From: Rhyacophila brunnea
Lineage: Eukaryota; Arthropoda; Insecta; Trichoptera; Rhyacophilidae
Direction: 5' to 3'
Assembly: GCA_022495005.1 (NCBI GenBank)
Contig: JAGYXB010000135.1
Location: 1,364,001 to 1,428,000, forward strand
DNA: 64,000 nt
Shown here: positions 9,294 through 20,989 of the stretch, piece after piece
Numbering within the stretch: the first letter of the stretch is position 1
Layout of the letters: the number at the start of each line of letters is the position of its first letter
Made by a program: the position numbers and the translations under genes
Notes under the pieces: model-generated
The model's database searches: none
What the model was told of the DNA's origin: nothing
What the model saw: the letters and a program-made list of their open reading frames with translations, nothing else

Positions 9294-12204
9294 AACTCCG
9301 CCTATAGTAATAGGGAACGACTCTACCTACGCTATGGCCGGTCCCAAGCCCGGATAAAGGAGGAGGGTTTGTCGTAGGGCTAATCACCCAACACGGTAAA
9401 AAAACTCTGATTACGAGTACGAACACCAAAACAACTGCCTTGGACCCCGGACTCCCCATAAACCAACGACCCAAGCAAATAATTAAGGACAAACGATTAT
9501 TTGTACAATGTGGCACATGGAACGTACGCACTATGTTGCAGCCGGGCAAAATGGAGGAGGTTGAATTGAATTGCATAAGTATAAAATGAGCATGACTGCA
9601 TTGCAGGAAATAAAATGAGAGAGCGCAGATTTCATAAACAAAAGAAACTACACTTTGTTTTACAGTGGATCTGCAGGTACACAGGGTCGCTATGGAATTG
9701 GGTTCTTAATCAGCTCTGATATCCGCAGCGCAGTACTAGGATTTGAGCCAATTAGTGAGAGATTATGTAAACTTAAACTGAAAGTTACACTTTTCAATAT
9801 TACATTCATCAACGTTTATCCCCCAACTGACGATGCAACCGAGGAAATTAAGCATAGATTCTATGAAGATCTGCAAAGAGCCTGCAAAAAAGTATCCCCA
9901 CATGATGCTCTAATTATCTTGGGAGACTTCAATGCAAAAATTGGAAAAGAGGAAGCATTTAAAGAAGTAGCTGGGCAGCACAGTTTGCATGAAACGACTA
10001 GCGATAATGGTGAACGTCTATGCTTTTTAGCGGCTACAAATAATTTAATAAATAGTAGTACATGGTTTAAACATAAAAATATCCACAAAGGAACCTGAAA
10101 AATACCTGGAAGTAATACATGCAACCAAATAGATCACATTCTTATATCGAAAAGAAGAGCGACAACAGTGGAGGATGTGCGCGTCTGCAAAGGAGCTAAT
10201 TGCGATTCTGATCACTTTCTGGTGAAAGCAAAATTAAAACAAAAAATCTCCTTAATACTGAAAAAAGAAGGCCAGAGAAGAACTAAATGGAAAGCTGAAA
10301 AATTGAGGGATGAAGAAATTTTGGATAAATACCAGAAATCTATAGAAAAAAAACTTAAAAATGACTTTAATAACCGATGATGTGAATGTGGACTGAGAAA
10401 ATACAAAAAACTGTATTATCACGAGTGCCACAGAAATTCTGGGGGAAAATAAAGCAAAAATAGATGCAGGATGGTTTGATGATGATTGCAGGCAAGCACT
10501 ATTTGAAAAAAATAAAGCAAGGAAGAAATGCCTACAAAGGAAAAAGCGCCAAAATTACAAAACTTTTAAAGAAAAGAGAAAAAGTACAACAAAGCTCTGT
10601 CGAGAGGAAAAGCGAATAAATGCTCAAAAGATACTCCAAGACATAGAATGTCAAAGAAAAAACAATGATCCCAAAAAAATTTACAAGACTCTTCGAAATC
10701 TAACGAAATCCTATCAACCCAGATTAAACTCCTGTAAGGATAGTAAAGGAAAAATGCTGATCAAAAAGGAGGACAATATGAAAAGATGGAAAGGCTATTT
10801 CACAACACTTTTAAATAGTAATGATCATGAGGAAACGGAAGAAGTATTCTTCCACACTGCTGAGAAATTTATTGATGAACCTACTCTGCCTGAAGTAATA
10901 AGAGCATTAAGAACGCTGAAAAACAATAAAGCACCTGGAACCGATAGGATAACAGCCGAGTTGATAAAGAGCAGTGGCGTAACACTGGAAGCAAATATCC
11001 ACAAGATAATTCTCAATATTTGGGAAAAAGAAATTTTACCTGAAGAATGGAAGATGGGTATAATCGTGCCTATTCTGAAAAAGGGAGACAAAATAATGTG
11101 CGATAACTAGAGAGGGATCACAATTCTAAACGCAGCTTATAAAGTTTTCTCATCTGTACTGTATAGCAGGCTAATGATCTATGGTGAGGAAATCCTGGGA
11201 GAATACCAATGCGGCTTCCGACCTAATAGATCCACCATAGATCACATTCATCTCATGAGGAAAACTATGAAGAAAGCGCACGAATACAACCTGACACTCC
11301 ACCACCTGTTTATTGATTTTAAACAAGCTTTCGACAGCGTGAATAGGGATAAAATGCTGCAAAGCCTAAAATGCTGGGAATTCCTTTGAAACTAGTAAAG
11401 CTAATAAAAATCACACTGACGGATACTCAAGCAGTTGTCAGTGTGCAAAATGAGCAAACTGAAAGCTTCAAAATTGAATCAGGTGTGAGACAAAAGGATG
11501 CGCTATCCACATGGTATATGGCCAGCACACGCGATCAGGTACCTCTGCAGAATATAGACATAGGACAGCATGTATATGAAGGGGTGGACAAGTTCACGTA
11601 TCTCGGATCCAGCCTAAATACCCAAAATAAGACAGCCGAGGAGATAAAAATCCGCCTTATCTGCGGGAATAAATACTGGCATGCCTACAAGCGACTAGTG
11701 GGGTCGAAAATTCTAGGCCGAAGAAGTTAACTTCTAATTTATAAAACAATTATAAGGCCAGTGGTCACTTATGGCTGTGAGACTTGGTGCTTAACTCAAA
11801 ACGAGAAAAACAAATTAGCTGTCTTTGAGCGCAAAATACTCCGCAAAATCTTTGGACCCACGTTGGAAAGTGGGAACTATAGAATAAAAATGAACCACGA
11901 GTTGGAAGAGCCGATTGAACAGCAAACAATCATAAGATACTGTAAGTCCCAAAGACTACGATGGGCGGGACATATGGAGAGAATGCCTGAAGATAGAGCG
12001 CCAAGGATCATGACAAAGTGGCTACGCCAACGGAAGAGACTCAGAGGCCATCCAAGAAGGAGATGGGCTGACGCCGTAGAAGTGGACTGGCTTCATATAG
12101 GAAGACCCGGTAATTGAAGAAGTGTGGCGAGAGACCGGAGTGAATAGAGAGCGGTTGTGGAGGAGGCCAAATCCTACCCCGGGATATAGCGCCGTGGAAG
12201 AGAC
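9294..12204 (+). mobile_element. RTE-like non-LTR retrotransposon (endonuclease plus RT), defective
   Basis: About 2.9 kb, bounded by a perfect 12-bp duplication. A 5' leader (9294-9500) with CCCAAGCCCGGATAAAGGAG is followed by coding similarity from FVQCGTWNVRTM at about 9495 to the C-terminus near 12117, then a short 3' UTR without a poly(A) tail. The ORF type is the one often annotated in insects as 'craniofacial development protein 2-like' plus reverse transcriptase. I place it near the RTE clade by this resemblance. It is nearly full-length at both ends but carries nonsense codons, frameshifts and a deletion of the RT catalytic core. Confidence 0.85.
9495..12117 (+). pseudogene. Endonuclease-reverse transcriptase ORF of the RTE-like element (broken)
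   Basis: The endonuclease part shows WNVRT near 9515, LQE near 9600, GDFNAKIG (about 9922-9945), NQIDHILI (about 10123) and SDHFLV (about 10211), which are the usual APE-type catalytic blocks. A TGA at 10096-10098 replaces the expected Trp in 'HKGTW', and another stop ends this frame at 10378-10380. The RT part follows in another frame (NNKAPGTDRITAELIK, about 10922; RGITILN; YQCGFRPNRSTIDHI, about 11208; FIDFKQAFDSV, about 11320), with a TAG at 11108-11110 and a frameshift near 11370. After SGVRQKDALST (about 11485-11510) the sequence jumps straight to 'YMAS...FTYLGSSLN', so the YADD-containing core, perhaps 100 or more residues, is missing. The C-terminal part (VTYGCETWCLT, FERKILRKIFGP, RLRWAGHMERMPEDRAP) is intact apart from a TAA at 11728-11730. 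It cannot be active. Confidence 0.85.
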
Positions 12205-12216
12205 TCATTGGCATGT
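12205..12216 (+). repeat. Target-site duplication, right copy (RTE-like element)
   Basis: Perfect match to 9282-9293. Confidence 0.75.
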
Positions 12217-12689
12217 TTTGTTTTTCGGGTAAATACGTAACATTTTTTAGTCATCTTTGCATGGTTTAAGAATTAATTCCTCCGACGCTATCACAAAACA
12301 AATTGACATGCTCACAGGTCAACTATTGCTCTCTGACTGGCAACACATGCAAAATTACGTTCTACCTATTGTTGACAATTATTTTCCATTTCACTGAAGT
12401 ATGCTCTTAATAATTTATGATATATTCAAAATTGTAACATGCAGAATATGCGCGATTTTTTTGGTTTATTGTAGAATTTTGTTTTTAATGAGAAAAAACT
12501 ACAAAAAAAACCAATGAATAACGGGACAAGCAAACGTATTTATGTAATAAAGGTCACCGAGATGATTAAATTGCAATGGGTAAGATATTTTGCTCAGCCA
12601 GCAAATAATCAGCTTTAAAGTGGTATCCATGATGCACAGACGCACTCTTAAATCCTATGCATCGATAAACCCAAGGTCAGCGGAGTAAC
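12217..12689. other. Unassigned single-copy-looking interval
   Basis: No gene was recognised. 12255-12400 is less AT-rich than the surroundings. Confidence 0.3.
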
Positions 12690-12766
12690 GTGGTAGTGAA
12701 TAATGAGGAATAGAGGAGAGGCTTTTATCTATAACTGGATTGACCCAAGCTGATGGTGATTTGGAG
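12690..12766 (+). repeat. 3' end fragment of an RTE-like LINE
   Basis: GAGAGGCTTTTATCTATAAC and TGGATTGACCCAAGCTGATG resemble the last codons and terminus of the fragment at 32085-32460 (GAGGCCTTCATCCAGCAGTA, GATTGACCCCGGCTGATGAT). Confidence 0.55.
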
Positions 12767-13959
12767 GTATGCATAATGTTAAGTTAAACTATAACAGTTA
12801 AGAAATACTAAGCATACTTAACTTTTGTTTCAGATGGTAAATATCAGTATCGCATCGTACCAATCGAAAACTGATTTGGAATAACGTTAGAATTTTATCT
12901 GACTCTAGGGTTTCAGATAAGAAGTCAACAAAAGGACGGAATAGAGCTGCGCCCTTATACGGGTAGGCTTATCTTTTCGATTTGTGCGTATACACATTTT
13001 CCCTTCTCGTGTAATATTTTGTAATTTCAAGGATAAAATTTAGAGTGTTTTCCGATCGTGAATTTTCGCCCTACAAGAATAGATATTTGCGCAAAATAAA
13101 TTACATACACTTATAAAAGCTCATTTCATCAACATATTATTATTTTACAAATTCATATTTAATATCACGGAGCTGTATAAAATATATTTATTATCAATAA
13201 GTTTTTATTCTTACAATAACATCTGGTTTAGATTAATAAGATAGAAAGATAGATAGAATTCGAAAGTCAACCACCATGGATAAATGTTTTTAAACCTAGT
13301 TTCATGTTATTATTAATATGCGGTCAGTCTACAAAACCCAAGAAATGTCCTTAAACTTTAACGCATATTAAGGAAAGAAATTAAATAAAAAAATATTTTT
13401 ATTCAACGAATAATTAATAAGATTTAAGAATGTATAATTATATATTAAACATTAAAAACTTAATAAAGTAATATAAATAGAAAAAAACTTGCATCTACCT
13501 GGTAAAGCAAATTGGCTGGAATCCGAGATATGTAAATATTGGAACATTTGCAATTTGTTAATTGATTAATTTAAAATGCAAGCAGTAATAGATTATTTTT
13601 GTGTATAGTAATAATATTTATACAACACATAAGACGCTGAATGGCAAGAATTGGGTCACTAAAGTCGAAAGCAATTGAATACATAGGTTGTAAAAATCAA
13701 TATAAATTTATTGTTCACCAAATCTGCTTTATTAAATAACCGATGTAGGTACGTACATAAGGATAAATCGAATATGTATTAAACATGGCCGGTAGAATTA
13801 AAATATATGATAAGATTTGTATTAAAATATACGATGAGTCTTATAAGTAGAAAAACTTAAGATTACAAATAATGAAACATACTGCTTATCACTAAAAATA
13901 TAAAGCTATTATTGTTATTAAGCTATTTTTATACCTATCCATAAAGCTTCTGTTTCACA
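12767..13959. other. AT-rich interval
   Basis: No gene, RNA or recognisable repeat. Confidence 0.3.
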
Positions 13960-14270
13960 TTTTTCTCTCTGTATGTTTTGCTTGATGCTGTAATAATTAA
14001 ACACATCCTTCGAGTTGTACGAAACACGCAGTGGGGGTTTGTAGGGGGTTGAGGGGAGCCTCGTTGAATCATGAATGTACCAGTACTCAAGGCAATATGC
14101 CCCTTGCCACCGGGAAGCAGGCTACAGTTTTAAGTTTAAATATTGAATGAACTGTCAGCAAAGGGGTCATTTACGAAATTATGCTCTGAAATTTATTAAT
14201 TAACGCACGTAGATTAATTCTCTCCCGTACGTTTAGAATAATGAGGTTGGCTTTTTAAGTGATAAAAGTA
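13960..14270. other. Candidate conserved non-coding element
   Basis: Higher-complexity sequence in AT-rich DNA. It contains G-rich stretches (CGCAGTGGGGGTTTGTAGGG) and homeodomain-type AT cores (TTATTAATTAACGC at about 14193, TAGATTAATTC at about 14210). No ORF is credible. Conservation is only inferred from composition. Confidence 0.3.
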
Positions 14271-14559
14271 AGCCACGAACTATTTTATTCGCATCACGTA
14301 ATTATGTTGTTTTATTTAAATTTAGGGAAAAAAATAAAACACTTCATATCAGGTAAATATTTAAACATAATTTAGTTTTATAGTAGATATATATCATCAA
14401 CATTCTTGAAATACATTAAATATTAACCACACTTATTTCAAGTATTAAATTGGCAAATGAAATGAAAAGAAAAAAATATTTTAAAATAAATACAATGCAA
14501 ACATTTTATATAGATCAGATTCGGAGCACATTATGTAAAAACAGTTTCATGACTATTAC

Positions 14560-14770
14560 ACGACTTATGTAGATAAATCGAGAGAACTTAGGGCTACTGT
14601 TAAACATATAAAATCTGAATATTTTGGCCATGTTAAAAAATATAATTAATGCTGATACTACAGGGAAGATGGTGAGTAGCATAGACGTGTTCTTAGGGAG
14701 ATTGGTATAACAGAAGATTTCAGAAAATGTCGCCCTGGTCGTACTTGACTTCATAATAGAAAATATCACA
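14560..14770 (+). pseudogene. Decayed LINE reverse-transcriptase C-terminal fragment
   Basis: On the plus strand, RATVKHIKSEYFGHVKKYN (about 14588-14644) resembles the 'L.TVK.RKLEYFGHV.R' block found after the RT domain in insect LINEs. Downstream CTGATACTACAGGGAAGATG fits the 'LILQGK' continuation. Several stops and frameshifts are present. Confidence 0.5.
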
Positions 14771-15934
14771 ACAAGAAGAATATTTTAATTCGAAAATATA
14801 ATTAAAATCTTACCTTAACGTCATTTCTTAATAGACAACGATGGAATATGAGAAGTTCATCAGTTTCTTACCTGTAAAAAATAAAAATAAATATTTTAAA
14901 ATGTATAACGGTATATTTTTCAATCTCACATTACATTACGAACGTACTTGCATTACTTGTTAATTTTCATATAGTAAATTTTCGTTGAATTGGCGTTTAC
15001 ATTGAGAAACTACTTTATATTGTTTTGGAAACAGATTTTTTTAATTATACAATTATTTAACTATTTACGCTGATAATAAATGTAAATTTTCAGATAACCC
15101 AGGACATACCAATTATATTTTAATTTATTTATATTTTTAAACAGGTACTTTAGTCGAATGAGAGTTGTTCGAATATTACATCAGTTATCTGAATATGGGT
15201 TCATAGTCCAAAATCTTTTAAACATAAGTAGTTTTAATATGGCAGAATTCACAAAAAACGTTTTAAAACTATTAAATAATGTAGATAATATATTAATATT
15301 ATATTTTTAATTTAAAATTCTTATTACATAATATTATACTAGAAGATAAAATATCCACAGAAAGTGTGTATTTGGACAAAAATATCACACTATTTACAAA
15401 AACACTATCGAGCTGTGGTGTGACTATTAGTTTAAATTTTAACCAACAAATATGTGTCCGCCGGAATTAATTGGAATAAATAACGCTGCACAATCCAAAT
15501 GCATTTATATATCGATAGCTTTTATTTTAACCGACAGTATTTGTTTGAGTTGAACTATTGTATAAACATTTTAACTGTGCATAAGTTGTGTGCATCAAGC
15601 TTGTAATGGTATAAATTTGTATTATTTGCAACACACTGGCGGCGACCAATTTGTGTACAAATTAATATTTAATACCTTGAATTATTTTTTTATAAATATC
15701 AAAGTCGTTATAATATAATAATAAAAAAATAGTTTAATGTTCTAGTTATTTCAGTTTACACAGTTTATTTTAGATAGTGGTATGACAGCCGATAAATCTA
15801 TAAATTAACACATGTATTTGTGAAATTTAATATTACTAACTACAACTATGATAACAATATAAGTAACTCAATTTAGAGAGCGCTTATGAACAGGTATTAA
15901 TTAATAAGGCCAATAGTTAAAATGTATCGCAATT
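14771..15934. other. AT-rich interval
   Basis: Nothing recognised. A short GC-richer piece lies near 15640 (CACTGGCGGCGACCAATTTG), and a related GGCGACCAATTTG occurs near 58747. Confidence 0.3.
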
Positions 15935-16025
15935 AAGCATGGCATTTGTAGCATAGTGGTAATGCACAGACCGCGAAACATCAGAGACATTGGTTCGATT
16001 GCTGCCGGGTGTCTTACTTTTTTCG
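15935..16025 (+). repeat. tRNA-like sequence (SINE head or tRNA pseudogene)
   Basis: GGCATTTGTAGCATAGTGGT has the A-box form and ATTGGTTCGATTGCTGCCGG the B-box form at tRNA-like spacing. A T-rich run follows. The acceptor ends do not pair well, so a working tRNA gene is unlikely. Confidence 0.5.
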
Positions 16026-17145
16026 ATTTTTTTTTCCTTCTATTGGCTATATTTTCTCATGAGTGTTTTCAAAATTATGTATGGTTAATATAATTAATAA
16101 TATACCATTTTTATTTTGAACTTTTCATAATATTTTGACATATTTACGTCCATAATATGATTACATAGATAATCAATAGACACAAACTATCTTACAACTT
16201 CGTTTGAGTAATACGTTACACTTTAGGTATAGAAAGTTTGAATTTAGTAACATTCGTAGGGTCAAAAAAAATCACATGCATTAAAATAATCTAGAAAAAT
16301 CAGATGTTTAAATAATAAATGAAGCTTTTTGTTATTGTATCAAGGCATCCAAGCTAATAGGCTCTATTTTATATTTATACCCTATTAAATGATATATTTT
16401 TATATGCCAATTTATTAACTGTAACTGGAACTAATTATTTACCATTAAAGACAGAACACAAGACTAAAATTTAACGCACTATGTAAATTTTTGTATGTTT
16501 AAAAGAATAAATTTTTTTTTATATTCTAGTTATGCTAGAGATTAACGACGTTTACGTTATTATACGAGGGTCCGTGTTCCAGACCTAGTGAAGTTATAAT
16601 ACATCTTTGTAATTTTCTCATGCCTGTGTATTTAACTATTTTTAACTAGGTACCTACTGCTACACTACTGTTATTTGAGCCTATTTATGGTTAATATTTA
16701 GAAATTCAAGCTTTATAATTATTATTTTATAAAATCTGTATTACTACAAAACTGGAGAGAAGTAAACTGAATCAGAAACAATTAATTATTGACAATATTT
16801 TTCTTAGTCTAATTTTAAACAAAAAAACGAGAAACTGAAACAGATAAATCAGAAAATGTTATCCTCCAACGAATCATACCTGTCACTGCAGCTAATTCGA
16901 AAGTCCAACAATGATAGAAACTGCCATTAGCATAGAGAATCGGTAGCTTATGCTAATAATGAACTAATAATAACATATTATGGATGATGTTGAATCCACA
17001 TATAATAATACATAGTTTTTACAATGGATCAATGGAGTCGACCTAATTCTTAATCAAAACATAGCGTATGGAAGGGACGCCAACTATATATTATACTAGA
17101 CTGAGACCTCTGAAAAGAAGATTCTGCAGAACAAATTATGTGAAT
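16026..17145. other. AT-rich interval
   Basis: No gene. A B-box-like GGGTCCGTGTTCCAGACC near 16568 may be a remnant of another SINE head. Confidence 0.3.
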
Positions 17146-17160
17146 CAGTCAATAAGAATA
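17146..17160 (+). repeat. Target-site duplication, left copy (R1-like element)
   Basis: CAGTCAATAAGAATA, identical over 15/15 bases to 20488-20502. The flanking bases differ on both sides. Confidence 0.9.
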
Positions 17161-17386
17161 CGTTAAAGTGCCCACCACCACCCGTCATATATGCACAACC
17201 GTGGATATGCACGGCCGCTTTCTATGACGCTTTAAACGTGTCTGAAAGAAGTGATTTTAAGTGCTCATTCCGTCCCGAGACGGAGCCGCACGGGACTGAT
17301 GCTGCAACCATGCACCGTAGTGCTTAAAGAAGAAAGTTAAGAAAGAAAATGTTTGTTTTTTGGACTGGCTCTGCTGTCCGCTGACG

Positions 17387-18285
17387 TTAAGCGCTTTGTG
17401 TACCCGCATACTGAGTGTCACGAATTGAAATGGATGAGTCTACAGAAGAGTCGGGACTATCCCGCTCCCCATACGACGCTGCAAATTTCTCAAATGCCGC
17501 AAAGTTGGCCTCGGTTGCTACCAGATCTCCATGACCAATTGGGCCCGTGTGAGGACGGACCCTGGCAAACAGCTCCGCTCGTTCGAATTCCATAAGCGGG
17601 CAATCCCAGAGGATGTGTTCAACATCTTGGTGGTCATGCCTGCAGGTACAACCCGGCCCATCTACTATCAAGCCAAACTCGTGGAGTCTGGCGGCAAAGT
17701 TGCCATGGCCGGTGAGGAACTGGCTAATCCAGTGCGAAGGTTGGAGTCTTCTAGTTTGGTGCCTGCAGAATACGTCTGGAAAAAAAAGTAAGTGTGCCGC
17801 CCCTTGGGGGAGGCGGTCCACCTCGCCTGCCATGCCGCAAATGCGGTCTTGTACACAATGTCACTTACAGTCTTCCTGTAAGGAACGTCCTCGGATCTCT
17901 GCGGTGGTGTCAGATGGACACCGGCGAGTATTGTGCTGATCCCCCTCAAGAGGAGGGTGATCGATCCTCTGACTTGGACGTGCAGATCGAGGGGTAGCAC
18001 CCCCGCGAGTACGGCAAGCGCGTCAGTAGAAGTTGTGCGGTAGGCTTTGGTAAGCGAGATCAGCGCAAGTCGCTGCCCGCTTAATAGTGCGCGTCTCACG
18101 AGAGTTAAGGAGTTTACTCGAGAATGCCAAATGCTGGAGGCGTAACCGGCAATTCCCATGAAAATTGCGCCGTATGCAACCTGTAGGGCTCTAGGCTTAA
18201 GTCCCCAATTGCTGCCCGCCATTCGGGCCATTCTCTGGAGCCTTACTCCTACGGCCCCAACCTGGGTTTCAGTGGGGGTCGGGTA
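17387..18285 (-). pseudogene. R1-like ORF2, C-terminal part
   Basis: This is the post-RT region of ORF2. From 18285 downwards it reads VGAVGVRLQRMARMAGSNWGLKPRALQVAYGAIFMG, then a helical region, then HWISQFLTGHGNFAARLHEFGL and a Cys/His cluster (CTCRHDHQDVEHILWDC) typical of R1-clade C-termini, ending at 17387. A frameshift at the run of eight A (17780-17787) splits it. The upper part reads ...GRHTYFFF, and the true continuation PDVFCRHQTRRLQPSHW is in another frame, consistent with one base lost or two gained in the homopolymer. Confidence 0.85.
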
Positions 18286-20487
18286 ATGCACCACGGCCTG
18301 GGGTCCATGGCCTGCATCTTCGTTGCGAATCCTACCCTAGTGGTGCTACACCTTGCCCACTTGTCGAGCGAACTCTTTGCCGTAGCGGAGGTCTCCGACC
18401 GATCGGGGAACTCCATTGTGGTGGTCTCTTCTTACTTTAAATTCAGCGTAAACATCCTGAAATGCGTCGAGCAGCTCGATAAAATTCTGGTTGCATGCCG
18501 CGGCAAACAGATTATAGTGGGAGCGGACGTCAACGTTCAATCATGGCTGTGGGCCCCCCGGGGGCCGCGGTCTGGCCGGGACAATCCGGCGCCCCTCGAG
18601 GAACTCGTGGCAACTCACGACCTGACGGTGCTGAATAACTCTAATGGTCCAGCCACATTCTCTACCAACAATGGGGAATCTCACATTGATGTCACTTTGA
18701 TATCCAATGGTTCTGCCGGACGCGTCGTGAACTGGACTGTCCATTTGGAAGCGTCAGCAAGCGACCACCGTCTGATCACGTTCGCCTACAGGACCGAGAG
18801 GGGCCACGCGTCTCTCGCTCCACTTGTGAGCGAGTCACTGCCGAGGCGTTTCAGGACCAAGGGAACCGACTGGGTACGTTTTGACCGCGAGTTTGCTGAG
18901 GGTCTGGACAGGATGGCCTCGCGCCCTCCGCCAAAGGACATGCACGCTGCGGCTGAGGACCTCACGAATCTCATGATTGAAAAAGCGGAGGGCACTATCG
19001 GAAGGACGACCCCGAGACTGCCGAACCTCGCACCCTGGTGGAAGCCGAGACTGACAAGACTGAGAGACACGATGAGGAGGGCCAGAAGGGCCTTACAAGC
19101 AGCGCGAAGATCGCTGGAGGGGCCGCTGCACGCGGACCATCCGCTTGCGGTCACCTACAGGACCACTAGACTCAAGTTCAAAAAGGCAATCAGTAAGGCT
19201 AAGAAGGTGCACTGGAGAGAGTTCGTCACTGAAATGGGTGGCAATGATCCGTGGGGCCCCCCCTTCCGCGTGATGAAGCTTGGCCTACGGCCCGGAAAAG
19301 TCATGTCGGCGGTACGGCGCCCCGACGGATCGTTCACCAATAGCTCTGAAGAGTCCGCCACAGTCCTGTTGGATGCTCTTATCCCGCAGGACAACGAGTC
19401 GCTCGACATTGACAACGACCGATTTCAGCAGCTTCGCGTCTATGCGCTGCTCCCCTTAAACACTCCGCGATCCGCAGCCACTACCATGTCCGAGCTAGGG
19501 ATCCTGTTTGCCAGCCTCCCGATTGGCAAAGCCCCGGGGCTTGACTGCATAGATAACGCGCTAGCGAGAAGGGCGTGGTCTCTTGCCTCACACGAGATCA
19601 CGCAACTCTACAAAGAATGCATGAGTAGTGGCATATTCCCCGACTGCTGGAAAAAGGGTCATCTCACGGTGATCCCCAAAGCCGGCAGTCGCCCTCCTTG
19701 TGACCCGAAAGCGTATAGACCGATTACGCTCCTTCCCGTCTTCGGGAAGATATTGGAAAGATTGATAAACAGCAGGATTGAGTCCCACCTGTCGGAAAAC
19801 TGTCCAATCTCGCAAAGACAATTTGGGTTTAGACCCGGAAAGTCCACCGAGGATGCGATTCGCTTTGTGATCGATTCTGTGGAGAGCTCTGGCAAGGACC
19901 TCGTTGCCGGGATTTTTCTCGACATAGCGGGCGCGTTTGATACTGCGTGGTGGCCCTTGGTTCTGGCAAAGCTTAGGCTGAAACAGATCCCCGGGGACCT
20001 CTTTGCCTTAGTTCAAAGCTACTTCAGCAATAGGGAGATAACCTACGACTCCGGCCCCAGCCTGATTCACAGGAGGACCACCATGGGGTGTCCTCAGGGC
20101 TCCGTCCTGGGACCCCTTCTGTGGAACATTCTGTTTGACGACGTTCTGTCCCTGCCACTGCCTCTGGGTTGCACGCTCGTTGCGTACGCCGACGACTTGC
20201 TCCTGCTTGTTGGGGCGACCAGCCGACCGGCACTTGAGCGTGCAGCCACGGACGCCTTGGGCAGAATCCTTAATTGGGGGTTGCTGAACAAGCTGACCTT
20301 TGCCCCGAGCAAAGACGGAAGCTGTCCTCCTCAGGGGTAGTTCTCGGGTCAACATAACTCGACGGCCGCCCACGGTTCGTTTTGGCCAGACCTCAGTGCG
20401 TTTCTCCGAAAGGGTTACGTATCTGGGAGTAATTCTTGATGACAAGCTGTCTTTCGTTCACCACGCCAAGACGGCCGTCTCTAAGGC
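18286..20487 (+). pseudogene. R1-like ORF2, endonuclease and reverse transcriptase part
   Basis: A 684-codon open frame runs to 20340. APE endonuclease blocks are visible (GADVN at residues 79-83, HIDVT at 133-137, SDHR at 159-162), but the N-terminal catalytic block is missing, so the domain is truncated. The RT domain has YRPITLLPVFGKILERLI, FGFRPGKSTEDAI, FLDIAGAFD (around 544-552), GCPQGSVLGP and YADD (634-637), so the catalytic RT core is intact. At LTFAPSK a -1 frameshift (about 20310-20320) diverts to a stop. The correct continuation (TEAVLLRGSSRVNITRRPP ... VTYLGVILDDKLSFVHHAK) is readable in the next frame until 20487. The first ATG lies at the inversion junction and is not a natural start. 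Confidence 0.9.
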
Positions 20488-20502
20488 CAGTCAATAAGAA
20501 TA
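20488..20502 (+). repeat. Target-site duplication, right copy (R1-like element)
   Basis: Perfect 15-base match to 17146-17160. Confidence 0.9.
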
Positions 20503-20989
20503 GTATGTATACAACCAGAAATAACTATGAGTTGTAGTGAGTGTACAAGAATTTGAAATTGGAACACTTTTAAAGCTTATTTTTTAGGCATACGATATGA
20601 AAAAAAAAACCAGTAGAAAATACATGGATGTGTTGGAAGGAAGCGATGAACGGCAGTGTAACAGCTATTCTCAACGTCAATGACCAGTAGTAATATCATA
20701 ATACTTGTACCTATTATCAATTTCCATAATTATTAATGTTATGAAATATAATCCCACCTAATATTATACTATATTATTTACTTAGTTAGTTACTTACTTA
20801 CTTAGTTATTGTAACAAATTGCGGATTAAAATGCGAAATATTTTTTTAAATATAAGAATATTATCTATTAGTCGAAGCACATGAAATAAAAATGTAAATT
20901 TTTATACAGCAAATTCGTTGAGATTGCATTATTTTATTTTTGTGCTACAAAACAATTTTCTTGCGAGTCATAAATTAGTGATTTGACGT
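20503..20989. other. AT-rich interval with a short ACTT/AGTT microsatellite
   Basis: At about 20778-20812 there is an imperfect repeat of TTAC/TTAG tetramers. Nothing else was recognised. Confidence 0.4.

Larger units (their letters stand above)
17161..20487 (-). mobile_element. R1-clade non-LTR retrotransposon, 5'-truncated and internally inverted (twin-primed)
   Basis: A 3.3-kb insertion, GC-rich against AT-rich flanks, exactly bounded by a 15-bp duplication. Relative to the insertion the element's 3' end lies on the left, on the minus strand: 3' UTR 17161-17386, then the C-terminal ORF2 region 17387 to about 18285. The rest, from within the endonuclease to just after the RT (18286-20487), lies in plus orientation. 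The plus part ends in '...FVHHAKTAVSKA' and the minus part begins '...ETQVGAVGVRLQRMARMAGSNWG', which are neighbouring positions in R1 proteins. So the two halves are nearly contiguous pieces of one RNA joined head to head. There is no poly(A), and ORF1 and the first part of the endonuclease are missing. The target is not rDNA. Confidence 0.9.

Noticed and set aside
9256..9576. 106-codon minus-strand ORF
   Set aside because: It is antisense to the 5' leader and endonuclease start of the RTE-like element and crosses the target-site duplication.
15935..16025. Functional tRNA gene
   Set aside because: Acceptor pairing is poor and a SINE-like T-rich tail follows.
18346..20445. Several minus-strand ORFs of 64-145 codons over the R1-like EN-RT region
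   Set aside because: They are antisense to a clear RT-coding frame and arise from its high GC content. None has a domain signature.
17146..20502. Assembly artefact explaining the inverted R1-like halves
   Set aside because: The perfect 15-bp duplication exactly at both outer ends and the near-seamless order of the two halves fit a single biological insertion better than a misjoin.
20778..20812. CRISPR-like or satellite array
   Set aside because: Only a short imperfect tetranucleotide run. No spaced direct repeats occur anywhere in the window.
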